The translations under genes were made by a program, and so were the position numbers. DNA of 64,000 nucleotides, from the NCBI RefSeq assembly GCF_029227915.1, contig NC_079875.1, positions 16,669,001 through 16,733,000 on the forward strand, read 5' to 3'. The stretch comes from Hydractinia symbiolongicarpus (Eukaryota > Cnidaria > Hydrozoa > Anthoathecata > Hydractiniidae). Every line of letters starts with the position of its first letter. Within the stretch, counting starts at the first letter, position 1. Below are positions 40,953 to 52,427 of the stretch, one piece after another. The notes below the pieces were generated by a model. The model was not told the origin of the DNA and searched no databases. It worked only from the letters and a program-made list of their open reading frames with translations.

Positions 40953-43900
40953 TGTATATTTACTTGTTTTAAGTCCCAATTCGGGACAGCCTTCAAGTAT
41001 ATATTTACTTGTTTTAAATCCCAAGTCAGGACAGCCTTCAAATATATATTTATGCGTTTTAGGTCCGAAGTCGGGACAGCCTTTAAATCTATATTTACTT
41101 GCTTTATGTCCCAAGTCAGGACAGCCTTCAAATATATATTTACTTGTTTTAGGTCCCAAGTCGAGACAGCCTTCAAAATGTATCTCCATTTTTTGCGTCC
41201 GAAGTCAGGACAGCCTTTAAAAAATTTTTTATTTGTTTCAGGTCCCAATTCGGGACAGCCTTCAAATATATATTTACTTGTTTTAATTCCCAAATCCGGA
41301 AAGCCTGCAAATATATATTTACTTGTTTTAAGTCTCAAGTCAGGGCAGCCTTTGAACATATATTTATGTGTCTTAGATCCCAGTTCGGGACAGCCTTCAA
41401 ATATATATTTATGTGTTTTAGGTCCGAAATCGTGACACCCTTTAAATGTTTATTTGATTGTTTTAGATCCCAAGTCGGGACAGACTTCTAATATATAATT
41501 ATGTGTTTTAGGTCCCAATTCGGGACAGCCTTCAAATATATAATTATGTGTTTTAGGTCCGAAGTCGAGAAAGCCTTTAAATGTATATTTACTTGTTTTA
41601 CTTCCCAAGTCAGGACAGCCTTCAATTATATATTTACTTGTTTTAGGTCCCAAGTCGGCACAGCCTTCAAATATATATTTATGTGATTTAGGTCCCAATT
41701 CGGGACAGCCTTCAAATATATATTTATGTGTTTTAGGTCCGAAGTCGGGACAGCCTTTAAATGTATATTTAATTGTTTTAGATCCCAAGTCGGGACAGCC
41801 TGCAAATATATATTGATGTGTATTAGGTCCCAATTCGGGACAGCCTTCAGATATATATTTATGTGTTTTAGGTCCGAAGTCGGGACAGTCTTTTAATGTA
41901 TATTTGATTGTTTTAGATCCCAAGTCGGGACAGCCTTTTAATGTATGTTTGATTGTTTTAGATCCCAATTCGGGACAGCCTACAAATGTATATTTACTTG
42001 TTTTAAGTCCCAATTCGGGACAGCCTTTAAATATATTTACTTGTTTTAAATCCCAAATCCGGACAGCCTTCAAATATATATTTACTTGTTTTAAATCCCA
42101 AATCCGGACAGCCTGCAAATATATATTTACTTGTTTTAGGTCCCAAGTCGGGGCAGCCTGCAAGTATATACTTACTTTAAGTCCCAAGTCTTGACAAGCT
42201 TAAAATGTGTATATATGTGTTTTGGGTCCCAAGTAAGGCAGCCTTCAAATATATACTTATGTGTTTTAGGTCCCAATTCGGGACAGTCTTCAAATATATA
42301 TTTATATGTTTTAGGTCCGAAATCAGGACAGCCTTTAAATGTTTATTGGATTGTTTTAGATCCCTATTCGGGACAGCCTTCAAATATATATTTATGTGTT
42401 TTAGCTCCGAAGTCTGGACAGCCTTTAAATGTATATTTAATTGTTTTAGATCCCATGTCGGGACAGTCTGCAAATATATATTTATGTGTTTTATGTCCCA
42501 ATTCGGGACAGCCTTCAGATATATATTTATGTGTGTTAGGTCCGAAATCGGGACAGCTTTCTGATGTATTTAATAGTTTTAGATCCCAAGTCGGCACAGC
42601 CTTTCAATGTATGTTTTATTGTTTTAGATCCCAAGTAGGGACAACCTTCAAATATATATTTACTTGTTTTAAATCCCAAGTCAGGACAGCCTTTAAATAT
42701 ATATTTATGCGTTTTAGGTCCGAAGTCGGGACAGGCTTAAAATGTGTATATATGTGTTTTAGGTCCCAAGTCGGTACAGCCTTCAAATATATAATTATGT
42801 GTTTTAGGTCCCAATTCGGGACAGCCTTCAAATATATATTTATGTGTTTTAGGACCGAAATCTGGACAGCCTTTAAATGTTTATTTAATTGTTTTAGATC
42901 CGAAGTCGGGACAGCCTTCAAATATATATTTATGTGTTTTAGGTCCGAAGTCGGGAAAGCCTTTAAGTCAGGTCAGCTTTCAATTATATATTTACTTGTT
43001 TTAGGTCCCAAGTCGGGACAGCCTTCAAATATATACTTCTGTGTTTTAGGTACCAATTCGGGACAGCCTTCAAATATATACTTATGTGTTTTTTTGGTCT
43101 GAAGTCGGGACAGCTTTTAAATGTATATTTGATTGTTTTAGATCCAAAGCCGGGACATCCTTTAAATATATATTTATGTGTTTTAGGGCCCAATTCGGGA
43201 CAGCCTTCAAATATATTTTATGTGTTTTAGGTCCGAAATCGGGACAGCCTTCAAATATATATTTACTTGTTTTAAATCCCAAGTCGGGACAGCCTTTAAA
43301 TATATATATATGTGTTTTAGGTCCCAATTCGGGACAGCCTTCAAATATATATTTACTTGTTTTAAATACCAATTCAGGACAGCCTTCAAATAGATATTTA
43401 TGTGCTTTAGGTCCGAAGTTGGGACAGCCCTTAAATGTATATTTACTTGTTTTAAGTCCCAAGTCAGGACAGCCTTTAAATATACATTTACTTGTTTTAG
43501 GTCCGAAGTCGGGACAGCCTTTTTATGTATATTTCATTGTTTTAGATCCCAAGTCGGGACAGCCTTCAAATATATATTTGATTCTTTTAGATCCCAAGTC
43601 GGGACAGCCTTCAAATATATTTTTTATTATATATTTATGTGTTTATGTCCGAAATCGGGACAGCCTTTATATGTATATTTGATTGTTTTAGGTCCGAAGT
43701 CGGGACAGCCTTCAAATGTACATTTGATTGTTTTTGATCCCAAGACGGGACGGCCTTCAAATATGAATTTACTTGTTTTAGGTCCCAATTCGGCACAGCC
43801 TTCAAATGTACATTTGATTGTTTTAGATCCCAAGTCGGGACAGCTTTCAAATATATATTTACTTGTTTTAGGTCCCAAGTCGGGACAGCCTTTAAATATA

Positions 43901-46628
43901 CATTTGATTGTTTTAGATCCCAATTCGGGACAACCTTCAAATACATATTTATGTGTTTTAGGTCCAAAGTCGGGACAGCCTTTTTATGTATATTTGATTG
44001 TTTTAGATCCCAAGTCGGGACGGCCTTCAAATGAATATTTGATTGTTTTACATCCCAAGTCGGGACAGCCTTTAAATATATTTTACTTGTTTTAAGTCCC
44101 AAGTCGGGGCTGCCTTCAAATTTATATTTCATTGTTTTAGATCCCAATTCGGGGCTGCCTTCAAATGTATGCTTGATTGTGTAGATCCCAAGTCGGGGAA
44201 GCCTTCAAATATATACTAACTTTAAGTTCTAAGTCGGGACAGGCTTAACATGTGTATATATGTGTTTTAGGTCCCAAGTCGGGACAGCTTTCAAAAATAT
44301 ATTTATGCGTTTTAGGTCCCAATTTGGGACAACCTTCAAATATATATTTATGTGTTTATGTCCGAAATCGGGACAGCCTTCATATGTATATTTGATTGTT
44401 TTAGATCCTAAGTCGAGACAGCTTTCAAATATATATTTACTTGTTTTAGGTCCCAAGTCGGGACAGCCTTTAAATATATATTTGATTATTTTTGATCCCA
44501 ATTCGGGACAACCTTCAAATACATATTTATGTGTTTTAGGTCCGAAGTCGGGACAGCCTTTTTATGTATATTTGATTGTTTTAGATCCCAAGTCGGGACA
44601 GCCTTCAAATGAATATTTGATTGTTTTACATCCCCAGTCGGGACAGCCTTTAAGTATATTTTACTTGTTTTAAGTCCCAAGTCGAGACAGCCTTCAAATT
44701 TATATTTGATTGTTTTAGATCCCAATTCGGGGCTGCCTTCAAATGTATACTTGATTGTGTAGATCTCAAGTCTGGGAAGGCTTCAAATATATACTTACTT
44801 TAACTCCTAAGTCGGGACAGGATTAATATGTGTATATATGTGTTTTAGGTCCCAAGTCGCGACATCTTTCAAATATACATTTATGTGCTTTAGGTCCCAA
44901 TTTGGGACAGCCTTCAAATATATATTTAAGTGTTTTATGTCCGAAATCGGGACAGCCTTCAAATGTATACTTTATTGTTTTATGTCCCAAGTCTGGACAA
45001 CCTTCAAATGTACATTTGATTGTTTTAGATCATAAGTCGGGATGGCCTTCAAATATGAATTTACTTGTTTTAGGTCCCAATTCGGGACAGCCTTCAAATG
45101 TACATTTGATTGTTTTAGATCCCAAGTCGGGACAGCTTTCAAATATACATTTACTTGTTTTAGGTCCCAAGTCGGGACAGCCTTTAAATATATATTTATG
45201 TGTTTTAGGTCCCAATTCGGGACAGCCTTTATATGTATATTTGATTGTTTTAGGTCCGAAGTCGGGACAGCCTTCAAATGTACATTTGATTGTTTTTGAT
45301 CCCAAGACGGGACGGCCTTCAAATATGAATTTACTTGTTTTAGGTCCCAATTCGGCACAGCCTTCAAATGTACATTTGATTGTTTTAGATCCCAAGTCGG
45401 GACAGCTTTCAAATATATATTTACTTGTTTTAGGTCCCAAGTCGGGACAGCCTTTAAATATATATTTGATTATTTTTGATCCCAATTCGGGACAACCTTC
45501 AAATACATATTTATGTGTTTTAGGTCCCATTTCGGGACAGCCTTCAAATATATATTTATGTGTTTTAGGTCCGAAGTCGGGACAGCCTTCAAATGTATAT
45601 TTGATTGTTTTAGATCCCAATTCAGGACAACCTTCAAATACATATTTATGTGTTTTAGGTCCGAAGTCGGGACTGCCTTTTTATGTATATTTGATTGTTT
45701 TACATCCCAAGTTGGGACAGCTTTCAAATATATACTTGATTGTTTTAGCCTTCAAATATATTTTACTTGTTTTAAGTCCCAAGTCGGGACAGCCTCCAAA
45801 TGTGTATTTGATTGTTTTAGATTCCAATTCGGGGCTGCCTTCAAATGTTTTTTGATTGTTTTAGATCCCAAGTCGGGACAGCCTTAATGTATATTTGATT
45901 GTTTTAGATCCCAAGTCGGGACAGCCTGCAAATATATACTTATGTGTTATAGGTCCCAATTCTGGACAGCCTTCAAATATATACTTATGTGTTTTAGGCC
46001 CGAAGTCCGGAAAGCCTTTAAATGTATATTTGATTGTTTTAGATCCCAATTCGGGGCTGCCTTCAAATGTATACTTGATTGTGTAGATCTAAGTCGGGGA
46101 AGCCTTCAAATATATACTTACTTTAACTCCTAAGTCGGGAACGTGTATATATGTGTTTTAGGTCCCAAGTCAAGACAGCTTTCAAATATATATTTATGTG
46201 CTTTAGGTCCCAATTTGGGACAGCCTTCAAATATATATTTATGTGTTTTATGTCCGAAATCGGGACAGCCTTCAAATATATATTTACTTGTTTTAGGTCC
46301 CAATTCGGGACAGCCTTCAAATGTATATTTGATTGTTTTAGATCCTAATTCGGGAGAGCCTTCAAATGTATATTTTTGATTGTTTTAGGTCCCAATTTGG
46401 GACACCCTTCAAATGTATATTTACTTGTTTAAGGTCCCAATTCGGGACAGCCTTCAAATGTATATTTGATTGTTTTAGATCCCAAGTTATGGCAACATTA
46501 AACATATGTTCATGTGCTTTAATGGGACAGTCTTTAAAAGTACATAGCGATTTTGGTACCAAGTTAAGATTGCCTTACAATATATCGAATGTTTTAGGTC
46601 TGAAGACAAGACAACCTTATATTCTGGA

Positions 46629-46960
46629 TTTGTTATAATTTTTTAAATGTCAGAGAAGCGACGCCTCTGCATAATCAATCAACTTTATCTCTTTTTTTAT
46701 TTTTTTTGTTCTTGTACTCTTCTCTTCTCTTTCTTTGTTGTCTTTTTCTTCTTCTTCGCTTCTTTGTCTTCTTTTTTCTTCTTTCTTTTCTCTTTTTTTA
46801 TCGTCTTTTCCTTCTTTGCTTTCTTTGTCTTCTTTCTTCTTTATTGAAGTAGAAAAATGTATGTCTTACCATTTGGTGTGTGTGCGTAAAACAAAAAATA
46901 AGTTTATTTCAAAAAACATGTTTTTGAAACAAACTTGGGCGTCCGAAGGTTGCTGTCAGT
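46629..46960. other. Tail of composite unit, copy 1, with pyrimidine tract
   Basis: After the last degenerate monomers comes TGTCAGAGAAGCGACGCCTC, then a nearly pure CT tract (about 46690-46845) and a palindrome, ending at TTGCTGTCAGTT. The order matches 53690-54110. The plus-strand ORFs 46647-46847 and 46735-46968 are translations of the CT tract (Phe/Ser-rich) and are not accepted. On the minus strand CAAATG is followed directly by a donor-like GTAAGA; copy 2 has about 29 additional bases before that donor. Confidence 0.6.
46902..46938. repeat. 37-bp palindrome in the tail (copy 1)
   Basis: The arms AAGTTTATTTCAAAAA and TTTTTGAAACAAACTT flank ACATG. There is one mismatch relative to the perfect version at 54043-54079. 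It could form a strong hairpin. It lies just upstream, on the minus strand, of the donor-like site in this tail. Confidence 0.85.
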
Positions 46961-46964
46961 TAAA

Positions 46965-47440
46965 GTAACAGATAAAGATGTAAAATAATGAAGAACTAAT
47001 TAAAATAACGGAGAACGACGTGAAATAATGAAGAATGAAGTAAAATGATGGAGAATGAAGTATAATGATGGAGAAGGAAGTAAAAATAATGGAGAAGGTA
47101 AAATAATGAAGATCGAAGTAAAATAATGGAGAACGAATTAAAATAATGAAGAACGAAGGAAAATAATAAATACAGATGTAAAATAATGGAGAACGAATTA
47201 AAATAATGTAGAATGAATTAAAATAATTGGAGAACGAAGTAAAATAATGGAGAACGAAGTAAAATAAAAGATAAAGAAGTAAAATAATGGAGAACAAAGT
47301 GAAATTACGGATAAAGAAATAAAATAATGAAGAATGAATTAAAATAATGGAAAATAATGAAGAATTAAGTAAAATGATGGAGAAGAAAGTGAAATAATGA
47401 AGATCGAATAAAAATAATGGAGAACGAAGTAAAATTTGTT
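46965..47440. repeat. 20-bp minisatellite array (copy 2)
   Basis: The unit is the same as at 7147-9040 (GGAGAACGAAGTAAAATAAT and variants) but spans only about 0.48 kb and is more diverged. It begins immediately after the copy 1 tail, so this is the junction between the two composite units. The minus ORF 46956-47444 is repeat translation. Confidence 0.85.
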
Positions 47441-47484
47441 TCAAAAATGTGCAACTGTCTTGATGGTGTTACAGTGGTGATAGT

Positions 47485-47960
47485 GAATTTGATAGAAGTT
47501 GTTATAGAATGTCGAAGTTGTTATAGGTTGTCGAAAAATTTCCAGGGTTGTTAGGGAGTGCTATGGTTCTTATAGAGGGTTGTTATAGAGAAAGTTGGGG
47601 TTGTTATTGAAATTTGATAAAGAGTGTTGGGGTTGTTATGGAGTTTTGGTGTTGTGATCGGGGTAATAAGTCTATGGGTTATGCCGAGTTGGGTTGTTCG
47701 GGAGAGTTGGAGTTGATAGCGTGAGTTAGAGTTGTTATGGAGAGTTGGAGTTTGGATTTTTGTGAAGAGTTTGGATTGTTGTAGAGAGTTAGGGTTGTTA
47801 TGGAAAGTTGGGGTTGTTATTTGGAGGATTGGAGTTTTGGAGAGTTGGAGAGTTGGAGTTGGAAATGCTGTAAAAGGTTTTGATAGTTGTGAAATGTTTT
47901 GGTTGTACAGAGTCGGGTTTGCTATAGAGAGTTGGGGTTAATTTGCAGAGTTTGGCTTGT
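47485..47960. repeat. 19-bp minisatellite, degenerate (copy 2)
   Basis: The GTTGTTATGGAGAGTTGGAG-type units are poorly conserved. The section with TCTATGGGTTATGCCGAGTT matches 9650-9690 of copy 1. The regular part of the copy 1 array (9055-9300) is missing or much reduced. Confidence 0.65.
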
Positions 47961-48981
47961 TATATGGAGGGCGTTTATAGGGTAGATATCTTTATGGAAT
48001 GTCCGGATTTTAGTTTTTTTATTGCGTTGGCTGCATAATTTAGGTTGTTTTTGTGTTTTTTTTTCTGAGGGGGAATGGAGGGGGGGGGGGGCAGTCTAAA
48101 GGTAAAACATACGTATATAGTGTTCAGTGACATCCGCTGTAATTCAACTTTTAGTGATTGTCATAGGTTTAGAAGTGTATAAGTTTTAGTTGTGAGTTTT
48201 GAGTAAAATATAGAGAGAGAGACAGAGCAAGGAAATAAAAAAGTTAAAGAAAACCGAAAGCTAGTAGCTAGGCGCCAAAAAGAAATGGAGATTAAACAAA
48301 ACGAAGTAGATACAGTTTTTGCGACATTTGGAACAAAACTTGGGTTCAGAAGAGGACTCATGATCCATTAAAAGAAAATATATTTAACAACGTGATAGAA
48401 GTAAATATACAGAATATATATCTGTAGAATATATATATATTTTAATTAAATAGAAAAGAAGAGAGAGAAAGCATAAACAGCAGGAGAGGAATATTTCTAA
48501 TAAACATTATAAATAAGATATTTGAGAAAGAAATAGCGAAATGACTTAGCGTTTAGGAATGGGTTGAGTAAATTTCAGTGCGGACGAATTTCAGTAGAAC
48601 CATGAACGATTGATCACATTTTGCATTGTATGCAATTGTTATGAAGATTATGAAGGATAGAACTAAGAGAAAAGGAACGTACGTTGTGTTTGGCGATGCA
48701 AAGAAATGCTTAATTTACTTGTGACGTGCTTTATTAACTTGTGACACAATGGAATAAGAGGGGTGATTAAAGATTGAATAAATGTAATAAATAGTATGTT
48801 GTTTATGCAGATAAATTAGAAAGCTAAATAGTAAATACATTGATAGTGATAAAATATAGTGGAAAACATTGTGATATATCGTCTGACACAACCAACAGGA
48901 TATGCAACAGAATATGGTATGTCATATCAAGGAGGTTTGGGTATATTCACGTAATTTTCGAGAAGGAAACCACGTATATTA
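47961..48981. other. Core of composite unit, left part (copy 2)
   Basis: This parallels 9900-10900 of copy 1 with small indels. It includes GAGGGGG plus a G12 run near 48070-48091, a conserved stretch with ACATACGTATATAGTGTTCA, and a segment absent from copy 1 around 48563-48622. No gene is recognised. Confidence 0.55.
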
Positions 48982-49176
48982 TTGGAGGCTTGTTACTGGA
49001 CAATGCAACAGAGGATTGAAAGAAGGAGATTTATGCTGTTGCAGCAAATAGTAACATCAGATGAAAAGAGATTGGTACAGGAAATAATGAAGGAGAACTT
49101 GAATGACGAACAGGGAACGTTGATAATGGAAGTAATAGATATAATGATGAAGTATAGTATTAACATAAAAATATAG
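48982..49176 (+). pseudogene. Short ORF in composite core, unknown, disrupted in copy 1
   Basis: The 64-codon ORF contains MLLQQIVTSDEKRLVQEIMK and a following acidic stretch. Its composition is protein-like (charged, helix-friendly) and unlike the surrounding AT-rich chance ORFs. The homologous segment in copy 1 (about 10893-11030) has an internal TAA and an earlier end, and most differences between the copies change the amino acid. It is probably a fragment of an old coding sequence. No family is recognised. Confidence 0.3.
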
Positions 49177-49599
49177 AAAAGGAAATAAAGAAACAACAAT
49201 GGAAAAATTCAGAAGAAAAAAAGAATGAATAATGTGATATCCAGTGCGAAATAAAGAGATCAGGCAGCTGTAATGTGATTAAGTTTCACCGCATTGTTGT
49301 GAGTATAAATATTCTCAATTTAACGCACTCCTCGTTTCGAGCAGACGTCAATTATTAGAAAATTAAAGATAGTAATACATTTGGTTGTTTGCACGAACGC
49401 ATGAATCTAAGTTTTGACTTTATGAATATAACATTGTTTTTAGGAATGTTGAGAAAAAAAGCTCTGTACATAAAGTAGCAACTTGTTTCCTAGAACTCCA
49501 AGTCTTAGGCATTCAATGTTTAATTAAATCTTTGCTTTGACGTGTAGCAGCTAATAAACATTTGCTGTATTGAGGGAAGCTATATATTTGTTAATAGCA
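49177..49599. other. Core of composite unit, middle part (copy 2)
   Basis: This matches 11070-11500 in copy 1, including GTTTCACCGCATTGTTGTGA and GAGCAGACGTCAATTATTAG. There are no coding or RNA features I can support. Confidence 0.5.
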
Positions 49600-50800
49600 T
49601 GCAGTGTTTTGAACTATCTTTTTATATATTTGCAGTATTGATTACAATATTCTTAAGGACAATTGTCGCATTTAAGTCATTATTTATTATGGACGAGCTG
49701 TGTAAGTTCTCCATCAGGTTTGTACGGAATATATTTTTTTCGTGTGTAATAAATGTGATTGGTTAACATATTCTTTTCATGTGATAGTTATTGCATTATA
49801 ATATAACTAAAGACCTAAACTGTTTGTAATTTATTGTGGGATGCAGTGATAGGAAAAAACTGTGTGATTGGTTAACACATTCTGTTCATGTGTTAGTTAT
49901 TGCATTTTAATACAACTAAAGACCTAAACTGTTTGTAATTTATTGTGGGATGCAGTGATATGAAAAAACTGTGTGATTGGTTAACACATTCTTTGTATGT
50001 GATAGTTATTGCATTTTAATTTAACTAAAGACCTAACTGTTTGTAATTTTTTGTGGCATGCAGTGATGTGAAAACACTGTGTGATTGGTTAACACATTCT
50101 TTTCATGTGATAGTTATTGCATTTCAATACAACTAAAGACCTAACTGTTTGTAATTTATTGTGAGATGCAGTGATATGAAAAAATGTATAAGTCTTTCAA
50201 GATTGGTTTGCAATATTCCTTTCGTAAAAATACTGCTTGATTCATATAAACTTAAAGTCTTAAAGATTTGTAATTTGTTATAGCATGTGGTGTAACGAAC
50301 AAGTTGTGTATGTATTTTAAGATTACTTACAATACGCTGTGACCATTTTAGCATTTACCTTAAGTTAAAGTTGTAAATATTTGTATATTGTTACGACATG
50401 AAGTCTGACAAAAAACTGTGTAGGTCATTGCAATGTTGGTTAGGGTACAATTTTATTTTTGATGATCAGTATTATATTTGATTCGTGGGTTGGTTAGAAT
50501 TTTATGTATGTAATAATTATTGCATTTGACTAAATTTGAAGTCATGTTTGTAATTTGTTAAGAAAAGACTGTGTATTTTTTTGCAGCATTGATGGCAATA
50601 TTTTTTTAGTGTCTTAATTATTGAAATTCACTAAAATTGAGGTCTTAAAGGTTTGTAATTTGTCAAAAAAAAGACTGCGTATGTTTTTGTACCATTTGTG
50701 GTAATTGTTTCTTGTGTGTGATTATTGCATTTCAGTTGAACTGAAGTCTTAAAGGTTTGTAAAGGTGTGTAAGTCTTTTCAAGGATGCTCACATGATTAA
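49600..50800. repeat. ~108-bp tandem repeats (copy 2)
   Basis: The same unit as at 11600-12330 is present. GTGATTGGTTAACACATTCT-type segments recur at about 49864, 49973 and 50081. More diverged units continue to 50800 (AAGTCTTAAAGGTTTGTAA). Copy 2 holds about 470 bp more of this material than copy 1, so unit number differs between copies. Confidence 0.75.
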
Positions 50801-51144
50801 TTAAGTTTGTAAGTATTGGTGTTCATCAGTTAATTGTATTTGACGCTGTATACGGCTGAAACTTCCTCATATTACAAGATTCTTTGGTTGTTATTGCATT
50901 TCACTCAGATCAATGTTTTTATCTTATCTTTTTTGAAGATCACTTTAAAAAATACTTGAAAAGTTTCTATGCATGTAATTTGCAATTCCACTTGGCGTAT
51001 TAATACTAAATACTAACTACAATTGTGCATTGTGTGTACAAAGCTGTTTCATATTGACACATCAGTTTCATTTTTTTGAAAAGTACAGAGACTAGAAGAA
51101 ATTAAAAAGCAAAGAATTTTGAATTTAATATTTCGTTGCAAGCA

Positions 51145-51370
51145 TACTTACTTTTTGAAGACAATTTTGATCCCAAAATTGCTTTCATTTTTCTAAACTA
51201 AAACTCTTCTCTAGCAGACATTCACATAAAGACTACGTACCACTCATTGAAACTTCTACCACAAATCCACCATATACATACAAATTCTCTGTCCAATTTG
51301 TGTTTTAAATACACACTCATTGAATGATAAATACAGAGACCGACAAAAGCAACACGGAAAATTAGAGCCA
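51145..51370 (-). pseudogene. Diverged duplicate exon (copy 2)
   Basis: This is the counterpart of 12674-12900. On the minus strand one frame reads VYLKHKLDREFVCIW before ending, similar in layout to VIVKHKFDREN in the adjacent 176-bp exon. The donor-like GTACGTAGTC lies at about 51232-51241. The GTACGTATAAA donor that ends the copy 1 segment is deleted here and replaced by GTAAGTA. I cannot tell whether it is ever spliced. Confidence 0.3.
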
Positions 51371-51427
51371 AAGAATATTACACTTGATGTTTTAGTAGTT
51401 ACAAGCATACGCACCTTTCATACGTAC

Positions 51428-51603
51428 CGATTTGTTTGAAAAAATCTGCGTCTTTTGGTCACAAAATTGCTGCCATTTGTTGGTCAAATCTGTTCCATTA
51501 TCGCCAGTCCTCATACCAATCAAAACGTTATCATAAATACACATGCTCTTCGTCTCTATCGAATTTTCTCTATCAAATTTATGTTTTACAATTACATTCA
51601 ATT
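51428..51603 (-). pseudogene. Conserved 176-bp exon-like segment (copy 2), unknown product
   Basis: On the minus strand the acceptor-like AACAATATTGCAG precedes it and the donor-like GTACGTATGAAAG follows. It is open throughout, encoding NVIVKHKFDREN and later NGTDLTNKWQQFCDQKTQIF. The upstream intron of 93 bp (51604-51696) has a consensus GTAAGT donor. Splicing keeps the frame open from the upstream segment (LASEIPKFLQHKRRYC joins ELNVIV). I recognise no family. It may be a living exon of a small gene or a recently dead one. Exon divergence from copy 1 is lower than intron divergence (4 of 176 against 6 of 93 by eye), but the four exon changes are all non-synonymous. Confidence 0.45.
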
Positions 51604-51696
51604 CTGCAATATTGTTATTGAAAGGATCAACAATCTATAATTAAAAATGTAAGTTGTAACTAACATTCAGTTTGAGAAAATCAACGTTTGACTTAC

Positions 51697-51885
51697 CACA
51701 ATATCTTCTTTTATGCTGGAGAAACTTTGGTATTTCAGATGCCAACTGCTTCTTGGTGAAAAATCTTGATATAAAAATGACGAAAAACACGCGAATGATA
51801 AAAAAATCCGCTAAATCGAGAAAAAGTTTATTTAGTAAAAACGAAAAACCGCCGCCGCTGTTATGTTGTTTTGAAATTAACTATG
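51697..51885 (-). pseudogene. Upstream exon-like open segment (copy 2), hydrophobic
   Basis: On the minus strand a frame stays open from about 51885 to the GTAAGT donor at 51696. It reads SGGGFSFLLNKLFLDLADFF, then a hydrophobic run, then FFTKKQLASEIPKF and LQHKRRYC, suggesting a membrane segment followed by a basic stretch. The true 5' boundary is uncertain: CAG before TTGGCATCT (51746) is one possible acceptor, giving a 49-nt exon. Copy 1 is frameshifted by an extra T in the corresponding T-run and has lost the donor. The product is unknown. Confidence 0.3.
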
Positions 51886-51903
51886 ACTTACGTTTAGGGG
51901 CGT

Positions 51904-51941
51904 GAAATTCCGTAGTGCTTATCAACACTGTACGGAATTTC
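51904..51941. repeat. 11-bp inverted repeat (hairpin) in sequence unique to copy 2
   Basis: GAAATTCCGTA (51904-51914) pairs perfectly with TACGGAATTTC (51931-51941), and AGTG/CACT extends the stem across the loop. It lies inside the ~285-bp stretch (51850-52130) absent from copy 1. On the minus strand a donor-like GTAAGTCA lies next to it (about 51886-51894). Confidence 0.7.
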
Positions 51942-52427
51942 TATAATATATAATACAAAAGAATAAAAACAACGAAAACCTTCCGCGCATACACAATAAT
52001 AATAACAATAATAATAATTCAAAAAATTAAATAAATGCGCTTTGACTCCTGCCCCCCCCCCACCCTGGGTTCTCCCGACCCCCCACCCACTCTACTTTTC
52101 AAACGTCGCAAAATTTAAATCAATAGAATTATAAATAAACACAAACACATAAGCGCACGCAGAACCTCTCAATAGAATGAAAATATCACAACCCAAGGCC
52201 AATGTTGTAGGCAAAATCTAATGAAAGAAACGGTTATTATCGACTACATTTTCCTTCAGCTCTTGGGTTGTGGTTTGTAATATAATGAATTGTACCTTGA
52301 ATATTGCCATTCATCTCATCTCATATAAACCATTAATTAAAATCTTTCTACCATATAGTAATACCAGAACAACAACTTTTATCAAACTCTCTTTTGCAAA
52401 CAAACCACAAACTTATCATTGCAATGA

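Larger units (their letters stand above)
13659..46628. repeat. 33-kb array of a 45-bp palindromic satellite (copy 1)
   Basis: The unit is GGGACAGCCTTCAAAT, an alternating TA block, a TTTATGTG/TTGATTG/TACTTG variant segment, GTTTTAG, then GTCCC plus five bases returning to GGGAC. The length implies about 730 units. Three linked variant types recur: GATTGTTTTAGATCCC, ATGTGTTTTAGGTCC and CTTGTTTTAAATCCC. Every unit carries the short palindrome GTCCC-N5-GGGAC or a slightly mutated form. The unit is a multiple of three, so four frames stay open: VLGPNSGQPSNIYLC and FRSQFGTAFKYIFMC on plus, GPKTHKYIFEGCPEL and DLKHINIYLKAVPNW on minus. Long ORFs (up to 440 codons at 32550-33872) switch between repeat frames at indels and are not accepted as genes. 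The edges (13680-14400 and 46480-46628) are the most diverged. Confidence 0.95.

Noticed and set aside
13659-46628. CRISPR array, because of short palindromic repeats at regular spacing
   Set aside because: There are no unique spacers; the whole 45 bp repeats. The context is animal nuclear DNA with no cas genes.
13659-46628. Centromeric or telomeric identity of the satellite
   Set aside because: Nothing in the window shows it: no telomere-type repeats, and a gene lies only 5.6 kb from the end of the composite repeat. Chromatin or cytological data would be needed.
46647-46968. Phe/Ser-rich ORFs in the tail (and 53824-54012) as signal or membrane proteins
   Set aside because: They are products of the polypyrimidine tract, and the two copies differ by indels that break the frame.
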